Source: Eutypa lata (taxonomy: Eukaryota; Ascomycota; Sordariomycetes; Xylariales; Diatrypaceae). Taken from it: a DNA stretch of 64,000 bases. Shown here piece after piece: positions 53,882 to 64,000 of this stretch. A program made the position numbers and the translations under genes. Location: positions 5,208,001-5,272,000 of the forward strand of contig JAKULF010000003.1 in the NCBI GenBank assembly GCA_022661535.1. The letters are read 5' to 3'. The notes beneath the pieces are model-generated. The model saw only the letters and a program-made list of their open reading frames with translations, ran no database searches and was not told the origin of the DNA. Each line of letters opens with the position of its first letter. Position 1 is the stretch's first letter.

Positions 53882-55217
53882 ATGGCAGAAACCTCTAGTG
53901 CGAAGACTCCCGGTATGAGAGATACGCTTCCTGCTTTAGCGGGAGCAATATGAAGGGCTCACTGGTGACATACCAACTGAGAGGTTCTGGTCGGATGTGC
54001 GATCGAGAAGCCGCCAACTATGTATGTAGGGGAGCTGATAGCGCCTTCGGATGCCCTAGCCGATCTATGCGGAGCAAGCTAGCACGTCGATATTGGGTCA
54101 TCAAACTTGGCATCGGTTGACCATACCGAGCGATTCAAGATAGATCCTAGTTATGTTTCCTCGAATCTAATATTCTAATGTTGCATCCATCCGGGCATCA
54201 TTGGAATGGTAGTGTTGTCGCTTGCCTGGGTTAGGAGCTCTTATATAGAATCATCTTCCCAGCTAATACACACCCGCGCACGATATCGCTATTGTGAACC
54301 GGAACTTCAATATGGAGCCGTTCGGGATCGGGGAGGAGCTCCACAGCCACCCCGATACCGATAACAGTAGTCAAAAGGGCGCGTTATTAGTCATAGTAAT
54401 CGGTGGAACATATAGCCACTACTACCTATGTAGGTTGTCTATATTAAGGTCCGCAGTGAAAAGAATCTGGATGGTCATGTGCCTTTCTTCATATTACGGC
54501 TTGACCTATATCGCTACCATATAGGATAGCGGGTTTTAACATCGATCAATCGAAATGTCTCGTCAACTGATCAGCAGCGAGGAATTTCCTCCCAGGCCAC
54601 ATAACAGTAGGTCATTCCGTAAAAGTACTAGACCTGCATCCGATCTATAATAACTAATTAAACAATCGTGTGTAGCCCCTGCAGTGAAGGTGCCGGGTCT
54701 CGTGTTCTGCTCCGGCCAAACGGCCAAGGGTGAGATCAAGCAGGCGACGGTGAGTTTTGCCCTCCCAGCTCAAGTTGCCACCATATAGATCGATAGGCTG
54801 ACCTGACAACTCGTAGACCACCGCCCTTAGCAACCTCAAGAAAGTCCTCGAGCTTTCTGGCTCATCGCTGGAGAAAGTTGTGAAGTTCAATGGTATGTAC
54901 TAGAGTCTTGAACCTCAGCCAATTCAGGAATTTGAGTATTGGTTTATTACCGGCCAGTCGCTAAACTAATCGATTGAGACAGTTTACCTTCAAGATATGG
55001 GTGACTTCGATGCTATGAACGAGGCATACATCGCTGTAAGTTGCCCCTATTCAGCATATTTCTTTTTATATGCCTTGACATTCCAGGATCCCATTAGCTG
55101 ACTGGTCGGTTGGTGTAGTTCCTACCGCCTAATCCTCCCGCGAGGACGTGCATCCAGGCCGGTTGCCTTCCGGGGGGCGCCATCGTGGAGATAGAATGCA
55201 TTGCGCAAGCCGGGTAA
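53882..55217 (+). CDS. RidA/YjgF-family protein, short at the N-terminus
   Basis: Five exons, 53882-53912, 54676-54749, 54817-54892, 54983-55035 and 55119-55217, in phase, give 110 aa. KVPGLVFCSGQT, KKVLELSGSSLEKVVKFNVYLQDMGDFDAMNEAYIAFL, PARTCIQ (catalytic Arg) and AIVEIECIA are the RidA family signature in order. RidA trimers hydrolyse reactive enamines/imines from amino-acid metabolism in cytosol or mitochondria. It is about 15-20 residues shorter than usual: the GPYSQA-type segment between MAETSSAKTP and the first beta strand is absent, and intron 1 would be 763 nt against 66-90 nt for the others. Either a small exon was missed or lost in this gap, or the first exon is wrong. The family is safe; an intact gene is not. 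Confidence 0.65.
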
Positions 55218-56311
55218 GCGCTTTAGGATGCCTGCCGATCCCCCTTTGAGTTAGTGAATAGACCAGTGGACTCCGCGCTACCTAGAGCTAGACTCTATAG
55301 CCGGACTCGTTGCATAAATCTGTAGGGAGATATGGACTAATTTCCGGCTTAGGGATTCATCGTTACTGTCCAAGCTATAGCCCATGATCGCGCAAATACG
55401 CTACGTATCGCTGTTGATGCGATAGTCCTCGGGGTTGGGGGGTGCTGAGACGCAGTCTTATATATGCTTGATTAGGATTTCAAGGGGATAAGTAGCTTGT
55501 GAACTGAAATAAAGGATTATGACGCATGATAAATCATAACAATATATTACTAGCATAAGAAGTTAGTACTGGACATGGCAGCAAAATATTGATTGGTGAT
55601 CTTTCATCCCCTTTCCTTCTCAGTACGACCTGTAATATTACATCCCCTTAAGAAGTCCCTTAGCTAGTGTTGTGTCCCATCGCTAGGCCATAATACCCAA
55701 TTGCTTGGGTGGTAGTTCTCGTATGTTAATTCCCTTCGGCAGTGTCTCCATGTGGGCAATTGGCTTTTGAAAAACATAATTGAAGAAAGCTGAGATAACG
55801 ATTGTGCCCGTTGAGAGTGTCGAAGAGCCGGAAGGTGACGAGATATCTGGCAAGCCCCATTTCGTCAACAAGACTCGATGCTGGCCCGAAGCTATATTAT
55901 AATGGGAGTTAAACATAGACAAAGGTCTACTCCGAGGGAAAACCAAAGAATATATGAAGTGACTAGAGAGGTGACTCTTCCTGCTCAGCTTCATAGCCCC
56001 AAAAGGACGAACCAGTATATATCGTCGGTTGTTGCTTGTAAATGTTTGATTCCCACGTAGGTAGGCAGCCGTCATACCTACGAACCGAACCTCACCACGG
56101 TTTTAATTTGATTGGTTGATCGTTTAATTCCCCTCTCCTGTGGAACATATATAGGCAAACAGCCATAAGCCTAAACCGTCAGCATCCGCCGTAGGTATTG
56201 TCTTTTCTAATATCCAACTTGACAAGGCAATATAATCTGGTTATAAACAGTGTTTATTTCAAACAAGTATTTTGAACGTCCGTGATATGCAAACCACCCC
56301 TGAACTCAGTC
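55218..56311. other. Intergenic stretch
   Basis: A minus-strand open frame of 130 codons (55683-56075) ends with protein-like text but resembles no family I know. No other feature. Confidence 0.4.
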
Positions 56312-57654
56312 ATGCCCGTAGTCATCAGACCAGAATCGCATCATGCTAATGCCATCCGGCCCTCACCGAATTTAGAAAGCACAGCCAAAGATCTGCTATG
56401 GGGGGCACTGCCGTGGTTCATTCCCGATGATATCGAAGTCTACCAGTCTTCCTGGGGCCATGGGGCCGCCAAGCTCGACAAACACATCATTCCGTCGACA
56501 AATGGTTTCGTCAACTCCCTGACGCTCGCATACGGGCAACACCACCATATAGTCATTCGCCCCGAGGACGTATGGTTCGCCATTCTGACCCAGTTCAGCC
56601 TCTACGTCAACGCCCACTCAGAAGATCTGAGAGGAAAGTTCGTGGCACATGAGGGGAAGAAAGAGATTCGCTTGGAGTACAGTCCGTTCTCCCGCTACGA
56701 CTTCGACTTCCGAAAGTTCGCGCTGGATGTCGGCCACGTGCTCGGCCTCGCCGTAGTCGATGCGGAGCTCCGCTCCTGGCTGATGCCGGATTTCACGACC
56801 ACGACCGACAATGATGCAGTGGTCGCCTCCATTATCATGATGGGGACGTTGCAGAAGTACTTCCATTTCACGTGCGGTATCGTGTGTGGATTCCCCAGCG
56901 TGACCCTGCTAGGGGAGAAATCTGATTACGAGGCTATTCTGCGAAAGGTCGACAAGCTTGACGAATATGGAGACGAGCCGAAACACTTCGCAGCTCTCCT
57001 CCGGCCTGTGGTGCGACGTTTCATCAAGAGTTTCGACGACCCCGTGGCAGAGGATATCGTTCAGTTCTGGCGCATAGTATTCGACTGCGATAATAGTATG
57101 TGTGGTCGCACATGGTACACGGGATGGGTCACGGCTTTCTGCTATTGGGACGAGGTGAGTCTCATATTTCACCTTCAATTTTTTCTTAACCTGATTCCAC
57201 GGCTTCCTATTCGTTTGGAAGTGAACCATGTTTCTGAGAAATCATACTGCATTATTCACATCTCACCTAATCGACCTAGGACGGCAAACGCCTCTGCAGT
57301 CTGAAAAGGGACACTGCCACGGATTGTGATCTCGAAAATCTTGATGTTCGAAACCTAGTTCTTGATGGCGTACGATACCATGGCATAAACAGCGAGGAAC
57401 TCCCCCCGGCATGGGTCAAAGTACCGGTCAAAGTTGAGCAAAACGACGGGAATGTGAAGGCCGAAATGTTCGCCGGTGTTATGGGTATCGGCGTAACATC
57501 CAGTACTGCGTTTTCAAGCACCGATCCAGGTCCTGCGGAACAAGATGGCGACGCTGCTGAGAATGTGGGTTTAGATACAATTTCTCCCGTCGCTGCATGG
57601 TGGATCACTGAGGAGATGGGTCCTAAATGCGAAGCGTACCAAAAACAATTGTAA
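56312..57654 (+). CDS. DUF4419 protein
   Basis: Two exons, 56312-57154 and 57280-57654 (125-nt intron, GTGAGT…CTAG, phase 0), give 405 aa. The first ATG is at 56312. Features: GFVNSLTLAYGQHHHIVIRPEDVWFAILTQFSLYVNAHSEDLRGKFV, SRYDFDFRKF, LMPDFTTTTDNDAVVASIIMMGTLQKYF, CGFPSVTLLGEKSDYEAILRKVDKL, and TWYTGWVTAFCYWDE across the splice into DGKRL. This is the order of DUF4419, found in fungi and some bacteria and of unknown function. The C-terminus AWWITEEMGPKCEAYQKQL closes normally. No signal peptide or membrane segment, so probably cytosolic. Good confidence for the family. Confidence 0.85.
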
Positions 57655-58091
57655 GTCATACCGCTTCCAGTTCATGAATAGGGGCAAGTTGCTTCCGCAA
57701 GCTTCAGTTCTAGACAGTATATTAACTAGATGACAAGGAAGAAGAATCGAACCCTAGCATAGAGGAGCTCATAGCTTGAATTCAAGATAGAAGTACCTGA
57801 AAAGGCTAACATCCTATAAGAGTCTAAGCATATTAGAGGAATGGGGAATTTATGTCTACAGGCACGAGGCCTGTCAATGTCACAGGTACTGATAGTAGTT
57901 TAATATTTTTTATGAGAGAAGGATATGTGTTCTCGTTTGGTCTTTATGAACTGGGAGTTAAATTTAGTGGCTGTGTGAACCCACATGCATTAGGCAGTCA
58001 TCATCAGTACCATATGGCGTCAGCATTGCCTCTACAATACAAGTGAGCAAGTTTCCAACCGCGAAATCTCATCACCAGAGCTGCATGCAAA
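57655..58091. other. Intergenic stretch
   Basis: A 64-codon open frame at 57852-58046 has no recognised similarity. Nothing else. Confidence 0.35.
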
Positions 58092-58730
58092 ATGACGGAA
58101 AAGACTCGCGTCACCGACTTCTATACCCCCGAATCGGCCGGTCTCCTCAGCGCTCTTCATAAGCGTGGAAACCGATGGTATGCCGTGTCACCGCGCGCCT
58201 ACGGGATGGCCAACGGGTGGAAATTATGGGCACCCCTGAACGAACCGCGAGATACTGACACGGCATCGAGAGCAGGGAAAGACAGCATGCGGTTCTGGCA
58301 CCGCGCACCACAGGCCTACGTGAAACCGGGACAATAATAACTGCAGGATCTGCTTGCGGTAGAGCCCCCGGTCATCCGGGATACGGGGCTACGGAGAAAA
58401 GCGGTGCCATTGAAAGAACAGCTTGGTTGCGGTGCGGAACAGAAAGATGCCGCCGCCATAGTCGAGGCGCTGGTGGAGGTCTTGCTTTCCCCCAGTCAGC
58501 TTAGCCAGCGCTGTGCGTATTGCGGGGCGTGGGAGTACTCGGATGATGACACGCGACATCAGAAAGTTGGTAAAGTTAAGAATAATATGGACCTATATTG
58601 GTGTGGTGTAAGTCAACTTAATATAATATCTAGCGATGACTATATTGAAGAGACTAAGTCAACTGAAGGTATGCAACCGACGACAGGCGCTGTGAAAACC
58701 CCGGTCTACTTGGTGGAGGGACCTAAGTAG
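58092..58730 (+). pseudogene. Open frame broken by tandem stops, with a zinc-ribbon-like segment
   Basis: One frame is open from ATG 58092 to TAATAA at 58335-58340, then open again in the same frame to 58730. The first part (MTEKTRVTDFYTPESAGLL…, RGNRWYAVSPRAYGMANGW) and the second (…CAYCGAWEYSDDDTRHQKVGKVK…) both look coding; CAYCG is a zinc-knuckle-like pair whose partner may be the later YWCG. The 27 bases GTGAAACC…CTGCAG at 58320-58346 contain both stops and keep the frame, but this is shorter than any normal fungal intron. Function unknown; may be a decayed gene. Confidence 0.3.
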
Positions 58731-59576
58731 TCTGCCTGATACTATATATTTTTATTGTCACATATAAGTCTTCAGGATGGTCGCACCTTATTTCATCCAA
58801 CATCGAAGGCCAAAGAACTAGAGAGTGGAAATGGAGGTATCGCGAGACGATTGCAAGATGTTACCAAGTTAAATGACACGATAAAGCTTCGAATTCGAAT
58901 AATATGTAGTCAAACGGGAATAATCAGTTGTTATTCTGTATTTGGCATTGCAATCATAAGCTTATTCGAATTTTCAGTGTCTTGAATAATATTATGACCC
59001 TGTTTGGCTTTGTGTTGACCTCACGCCTGTGTTTGGCACCACCGGGCGACTTCGGCTTTTTATTGTACCCTTTTCTCGTCCGTTATAGATTAGCTTTATC
59101 TTCGGAAAATGTGTAAGGGATGTCTTGGAGATTTCGAACAGGTGGCAACAGAGATGGGAAGGCTTTGATCTCGCCCTGGACACCTTCGTTTTCCTGTATA
59201 AGGGGGTTGGCGACTTGGCATCTATCTCGAACCTCCCCCAACGCTGTGAGCGCAGCCTGTCTGCATTCTTGGTCCTAAGCCAAGTCCTCAAGAACCTTCC
59301 CAGTTCGCGGGATTCGCAGCGTTCGCAGTTCTTTAAGGTCAAGTCATAATATTTCGAAATACTGTACGGACTTTAGCAGTATTTCGGCCTTGTCTGTCGT
59401 CGATGTCAAAGTGACTTGAGCTTGAGATTGGAATTATCTAGTGAAGTCAAACAGTGCGATGACATTTTATGTGTTAGCCTGCTGTCCGTTTCTTTGCCTG
59501 TATCCATGAGCACGGATAGGAGCTCATCCGGCGTGCGCAGTGTATCAAAGCAAGACTTGACCGCAAGCTCACCTAG
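58731..59576. other. Intergenic stretch
   Basis: Short open frames on both strands (about 58992-59349) without family signal. No feature recognised. Confidence 0.35.
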
Positions 59577-59960
59577 CTAGACCATTTGGGTTTCGAAGAC
59601 AATGCTCCAGATCCATCGATTCCAGATGGTCGTATCAATCGAATCCTTGATTTCCTGGTTGAGGATGAGGTGGGTCGCAAATGCGAGTGTGTACAGACCG
59701 CAGTCGTCATTGTTGCTCTGCTGAGGACATTTGACTAACTCCAACTGCCACTTATCTGAAGTCCAAGAATCCTTACCCATAGCTCGATTTACGTTGTATT
59801 CTACGTAGCCGATGATGGTTCTTTTTATTGTTATACGGGACGAGCGAGTCGTAAATAGATGCTTGACAACGTTGAAGGTCAAGCCGGACGCAGACAAAGT
59901 GATGCTTGTCGAAGTTGACCACCAATACTACACTACATATGGCTTAGTACGGACAAATTT
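59577..59960 (-). pseudogene. ULP1/SENP-type cysteine protease (C48) relic, frameshifted
   Basis: Minus strand. From about 59945 one frame reads VVNFDKHHFVCVRLDLQRCQASIYDSL, containing the His region and the IYDSL signature of ULP1-like proteases. Downstream another frame reads KWQLELVKCPQQSNNDDCGLYTLAFATHLIL, with the Gln and catalytic Cys of Q-x6-CG, to a stop at 59577. A frameshift between about 59840 and 59810 is needed to join them. No intron signals fit. Such domains occur in SUMO proteases and also in several DNA-transposon families, so this may be a mobile-element scar. Confidence 0.6.
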
Positions 59961-60557
59961 GGCGATATGGGTTGCTAGAGGTGCGTGGAGGGGTTTCTCG
60001 GTTGCGGAAGTGTTGGAAGGCGGCGACAGTTTCTCGAACCGGCAATAGTGTTCGGAGTGGGCTGTTAGCATTTCCCGGTAGCAGTCTATCATGATTCAGT
60101 TAAATTAATGTATGGTAGAAGGTATTAATTATTTTGACAGCAACTTGGGTTGGCAGGCCCTAGTGCTTTGGACAATGCTTTAAGGAGACAATCAAAGTGT
60201 TGGAGTCGGCTATAATAACCGAACGTTCTTTTCAAAGCAAGGGATGTTTGCTTACAAAGCGATTGTTATACAGAACAATGGTTTTCTACTTCAAGCTGGG
60301 CTGCTTCAAAGAGGGCGAAGAGCGTATCACAAGGCCTTGGAAGCAAAGATTAAGTATATAAGAACACAATTGTCTTAACCCATTGACCGGGAAACTATGA
60401 ATACTTATATTATTTATTTAACTAAGATATATCTACTAACCAAAGATAATCTACCAAGACGCTTACTTCCTGCCCGGTAAGTAACGAACTCTAATCTTCA
60501 GCCTTTGACATCTCTCACTTCGCGAAAAAGTAAAGATAGGTGGAACTCATTGAGGTG
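59961..60557. other. Intergenic stretch
   Basis: Upstream continuation of the protease relic is not readable beyond about 60050. The rest is the SprT-like gene's 5' region, with no recognised motif. Confidence 0.35.
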
Positions 60558-61472
60558 ATGGATCCTAACTACACCAGCCCACTGCTCTGCGACGAATCAA
60601 AGTTGAACCATCACGAACCAAAAGTCTACGGGATAGGGAGATGTTCGCTCGTCCCAAATTCGCACACTGCACAGGATCTCCTAGAAGCGACCGTTTGTAG
60701 CTTCTATGGACTAACACTCGATGAACTTTCACAGCCGCAGAAATTCGCGTTCTACCGGTTTCAGAAACGTTTAGAATGGCTTGTTGAGCTGGATATTGAG
60801 GATCCGCTGGATCCGGAACTAGGCATTCATCTTAAATGCCTCGCCAAGGATATCGACGATATGTTCTTCTTTGGCTCTTTATGCACAGGTAATCCACCAA
60901 TTGCTAACTTCAAGCTAATCGAACAGGAATTCGTTCGATATAATAATCGAGAGCACAAAGGTAAGTGTGATGTGAAGACTCCGGTGGACGGCATTCCCCA
61001 ATGCCAGATCGACATCGCCCTGGGTGCCCCGAAGACTCGCCTGTCTGAAGACCTGGTGGTTATGCTCATTCATGAAATGATACATGCATATCTGTCCTCC
61101 TTTGTGTGTAACCGGGCTGGGTGTTCGAAAGATATCCTAAACACGATGGGGTTCCCATTTAGTAATCACGGTCCAACTTTCAGAGCCCTACATTTCGCAA
61201 TCCTGTCCAGCTTAAGTGACTGGGACGAAGGAATCAAGGCGCTGTTCGATTACATCGAGCCCCACCCACTATTGCAGAAGTATGAGCTGTCGGAAGAAGA
61301 ACATGCCCAAAAGCAATGTGAAGCTCAAGACCTCTATCCTCGAACAATCCCGAATAGAGATGACTGTATTCGGGTTTACGATTGGACTGTGGTAATAGAT
61401 ATTGAAAGACTGCGGGAAACGCGCTGCCTTTTTAACCGAACTCTGATGGATGACACTATGAATTCAGTTTAG
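60558..61472 (+). CDS. SprT-like zinc metalloprotease-domain protein
   Basis: Intronless, 304 aa; the first in-frame ATG is 60558. The SprT-like domain spans about residues 115-235: QIDIALGAPKTRLSEDLVVMLIHEMIHAYL has the zinc motif H172-E173-x2-H176, and NHGPTFRALH supplies the third ligand (about H204), as in SprT/Spartan proteins. The C-x4-C in VCNRAGC lies between them. No C-terminal zinc ribbon, PIP or SHP motif is seen, so it is not a full Spartan. The family includes DNA-protein-crosslink proteases, but many fungal SprT-like paralogues are uncharacterised. No signal peptide; nuclear or cytosolic by inference. Confidence 0.82.
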   Translation: MDPNYTSPLLCDESKLNHHEPKVYGIGRCSLVPNSHTAQDLLEATVCSFYGLTLDELSQPQKFAFYRFQKRLEWLVELDIEDPLDPELGIHLKCLAKDIDDMFFFGSLCTGNPPIANFKLIEQEFVRYNNREHKGKCDVKTPVDGIPQCQIDIALGAPKTRLSEDLVVMLIHEMIHAYLSSFVCNRAGCSKDILNTMGFPFSNHGPTFRALHFAILSSLSDWDEGIKALFDYIEPHPLLQKYELSEEEHAQKQCEAQDLYPRTIPNRDDCIRVYDWTVVIDIERLRETRCLFNRTLMDDTMNSV

Positions 61473-61983
61473 CATGTATCTCGCAGTAGGAGAGTAGGAT
61501 AGGCCATCCATAATGCGAAAGGTAGGTTTTTCTGATGAAACAACCATTTATATAGAGACAAGGCTACTCGATCGTAAGTATAATAGAAGCAGATCAGCAG
61601 AGATACCGTAGTGGATTTATTTAGAACCGGTATTTCGTTAACCACTTGAACTCTATGCGCCAGCTTATAATTCCACACCACTGAAAGAATAATTTTCCCC
61701 ATTCAAGGCCATCTCACGGCAGACGATCCAAGTTATAGTGGTACTTTTTGCAGTGAACTACTTGTGTATATTTCGCTCGAGTTACTAAACTAGACGCACC
61801 TAGACTGGACAGCCATCTAAGAATCACGTTTCAATGAGACTCAAAGAAGATATCACTACTATTATGTAGTATCCCATCCCCAAATCCAGTAGCAATTGAG
61901 CTACCCATCTTGGCCTACATCGTGTTCTTGCTTCATTCACCCTTCTCTAGCTCCAGCCCATTGCCCCCCTCCCTCCGGGATAT
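61473..61983. other. Convergent intergenic stretch
   Basis: 3' regions of the SprT-like gene and the secreted protein gene. No feature recognised. Confidence 0.4.
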
Positions 61984-62628
61984 CTAAGTACACCAGAAGA
62001 TCATGCAGGCGCCACAGCCCTGAATCTGCATGCACTGGAAAGACGACAAGCACAAGTGGCTGAGACAGCCCAACTGGCGATCCAAACGGCCCGCGTCTCC
62101 ACCCACCGCGGGCGCAGTGCCATTCTGCACATACGCCTCCTGAGGCCCGCCATGTCGATGGTAGATCAGCCCCAGCACGCGATCGAACTCCTCGCCACGC
62201 AGGGTACCGATGTGCGTCGGAGGGCCATCGGCGGGGACGTGGAGGTAGACGAGCTGCCCGGCGACGGAGTCGATCCGCACTTCGTGGTTGTAGCGCGCCG
62301 AGAGCGCCTCGCCTTCCTCTGCCTTCGTGATGATGGCGACGTCCGGGTCCGGGCGCAGGTTGCCGGGGCTGAAGGGCACGTAGTGCGCGGGGATGGCGCC
62401 GATGGCGGCCGTGTTGATGGTTGAGATCTCGTTGTGGTCACTGCTTGTGGGTGCTGTTGGTTAGTGTGTTGAGGTGGTGTGGGTGCTTGGGTTGGGAGAT
62501 GTGGTGGATTATACACAGATAGGGGAGGGAATAAGGGAAGCTGGGCAGGTGATTACTTACCCTGCGGGCGTCGGGCTCGCCACGACGGCGATGGCGAGGA
62601 TCGCGATGGAGGCGAAGACGTTCTTCAT
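61984..62628 (-). CDS. Small secreted protein with C-terminal six-cysteine cluster
   Basis: Two exons, 62628-62561 and 62440-61984 (intron 120 nt, GTAAGT…AGCAG), give 174 aa. Exon 1 encodes the signal peptide MKNVFASIAILAIAVVAS and a short TPAG linker. Exon 2 begins DHNEISTINTAAIGAIPAHYVPF and has an apparently folded middle (NHEVRIDSVAGQLVYLHVPADG…, GTLRGEEFDRVLGLIY). It ends with six cysteines within 27 residues (GCLSHLCLSSF, then QCMQIQGCGACMIFWCT). An upstream acceptor (CAACAG) would put a stop in frame, so the CAAGCAG acceptor is chosen. No family recognised. Size, secretion and terminal cysteine knot fit an effector or antimicrobial-like protein, by inference. Confidence 0.7.
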
Positions 62629-64000
62629 GATGGCTGATTCGGTGATTCGTAGTTGGCCGGTGAGAGAATGAATAGTTGTCAATGTCAAGCAACGTGATGA
62701 AGTGTTGGTAAAGCGAAGAAGCCTGTAGAGGTACGATGTTGTTGTTTTGAAAGACTGTCTCTTTACGCTGCGGATGCAAACAGATGCTTAAATAGACAAT
62801 TACAGTATCTATTACTATCGCAATAGACTATCAGGTGCCCTTCTTGTCCCGATATGTATTCCCAGTAACAATAGCAACTGATTAGAACGTTTGCTGTCCC
62901 CACCCCTAACGACCTACTATCACAGCACATGACCACTAGGAAACTACCTATTATACTAGTACGAGACAATGGGTTCGATTGTAGCCAGAGTACTGGAAAC
63001 AATAGCAACTCGGGTAAGTACAACAGGTCCCATCTCTGAGACGTATAATAGTAAAGTAAATGCTTCATGACTGGAGGCCTTGATAGTATTGACGTAGATG
63101 TACGTCAATATACTGCCACAGTACCGCATAGGTCTCTACAACTTACAACGATTGCGATGTAGCCAAGGTATTCAGACGTAAACTGTCAGAACGTTCGCAT
63201 TTCGAATAGTATGAGTGGCCAAACTACATAGGAGACGGACGTTCGAGGGGTATGACATTCATACCACTACTGACGCCTCTTGGGGGCTGGGGGGGATTTA
63301 CTGTCCTGTGGAGTAAAGACGAGTGCGAATATAAGCGGCATAGTAATGAAATGTTTTCTTTTAGAACTGTAAGTGACGTATGTGAAGACCCATGGAGTCC
63401 TCTCTTAGACAGTGGAATTAAGGCCATGCCCTCTCGCTCGCATCCGTTCATCTATAACGAGGTAAATACAACAACGTCTATTGTTGTCCCAATTCGGGAG
63501 ATACGAAGGTTCCATATGGTCTTGTCAGTGCCTAGATCTACCCGACAGTTGCTGTAATCCTGTAATTCCTTCTAAGGATCTGGAACAGTGGCCATTGGTC
63601 CTACTCTCTGGATAGTGAATGAATGGCTATCTTGCCGAGTACTCCCACGCCTCCTTGTCCACGTTTCTCCTCCCTCGTAAGGCAAACACCAAGTCAAACC
63701 AACATGTAAATAAGCACAGCAAACAATGCTTACCCAGCGTAGCGGTAGAGCGAATTTGGAGTGTTGTCTTAGGTAATGCTATTAAATAGACAGTTAAACC
63801 ATAATTAAGTTTACGTACCTAGTTATCGATTTTGCCCCGAGTCTGCATTATTTGTTTGCTTAATTAGCCCTGGTTATAACTAAGGGGCCGCACGTGGCAT
63901 TGCCGTTAAGTTCATTGCATGACAAGTACGGTCAACAGGATATCGCAGATTTCAGAATGGCAATAAATGTAGAACCTCATGGATTTTGCTCGCCCCTTGG
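62629..64000. other. Terminal intergenic stretch
   Basis: No gene supported. An open frame at 63252-63557 (101 codons) and its antisense shadow show no motif. GCGTAGCGGTAGAGCG near 63738 resembles a tRNA D-arm, but no cloverleaf forms. Confidence 0.4.

Noticed and set aside
55683..56075. 130-codon minus-strand frame
   Set aside because: C-terminal part looks protein-like, but no start context, introns or family could be found, so it is not listed as a gene.
63252..63557. 101-codon plus-strand frame near the right end
   Set aside because: No signal peptide, motif or splice context; antisense frame equally long.
63735..63760. tRNA-like D-arm sequence (GCGTAGCGGTAGAGCG)
   Set aside because: No matching acceptor stem, anticodon arm or TTCGA T-loop within range.

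Overview
The window is nuclear DNA of a filamentous ascomycete (Pezizomycotina). Most genes carry short GT-AG introns of about 50-100 bases. The families are typical of these fungi: Zn2Cys6 regulators with a fungal transcription-factor middle region, GH16 and GH5 secreted glycosidases, a GLEYA adhesin, a cAMP-receptor-like GPCR, an FMO fused to DUF6314, and small secreted cysteine-rich proteins. Genes are separated by long AT-richer gaps holding several decayed genes, which suggests an accessory or fast-evolving region. All exon structures were assembled by eye from splice consensus, reading frame and family motifs.

Layout. 1-3.7 kb: end of an unidentified gene, a GLEYA-domain secreted protein, and a convergent GH16 glucanase. 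3.7-7.5 kb: empty except an ankyrin-repeat relic. 7.5-9.7 kb: a three-intron HSL-type esterase convergent with an intronless GNAT/LuxI-fold acyltransferase-like gene. 11.2-13.1 kb: a TET/JBP-like 2-oxoglutarate dioxygenase. 13.8-16.2 kb: a small secreted six-cysteine protein and two doubtful small ORFs. 16.5-17.8 kb: GH5 endoglucanase. 18.8-20.6 kb: orphan class GPCR. 24.6-26.7 kb: an eight-exon Dal5-type MFS permease.

28.3-45.4 kb looks like a secondary-metabolism neighbourhood. It holds an epoxide hydrolase with a stop codon in its HGWPG motif, a divergent Baeyer-Villiger-type monooxygenase sharing a promoter that contains two GC-rich palindromes, a Zn2Cys6 regulator, a DHA1-type MFS exporter, a second related Zn2Cys6 regulator divergent from the exporter, a farnesyl-diphosphate-synthase paralogue whose chain-length position has lost both aromatic residues, and a second flavin monooxygenase fused to DUF6314. 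I infer a terpenoid or meroterpenoid tailoring locus. No terpene cyclase, prenyltransferase, PKS or P450 is visible, so the locus is incomplete here, dispersed, or unusual.

46-64 kb: D-lactate dehydrogenase-like enzyme, a pseudogene with a stop and two frame changes, a secreted M28 glutamate-carboxypeptidase-like enzyme, a short RidA-family gene, a DUF4419 protein, a broken zinc-ribbon-like ORF pair, a frameshifted ULP1-type protease relic, a SprT-like metalloprotease, and a secreted protein with six cysteines packed at its C-terminus. The most interesting items are the altered prenyl synthase and its surrounding enzymes, the TET/JBP-like dioxygenase, the disrupted epoxide hydrolase, and the intronless LuxI-fold-like gene.
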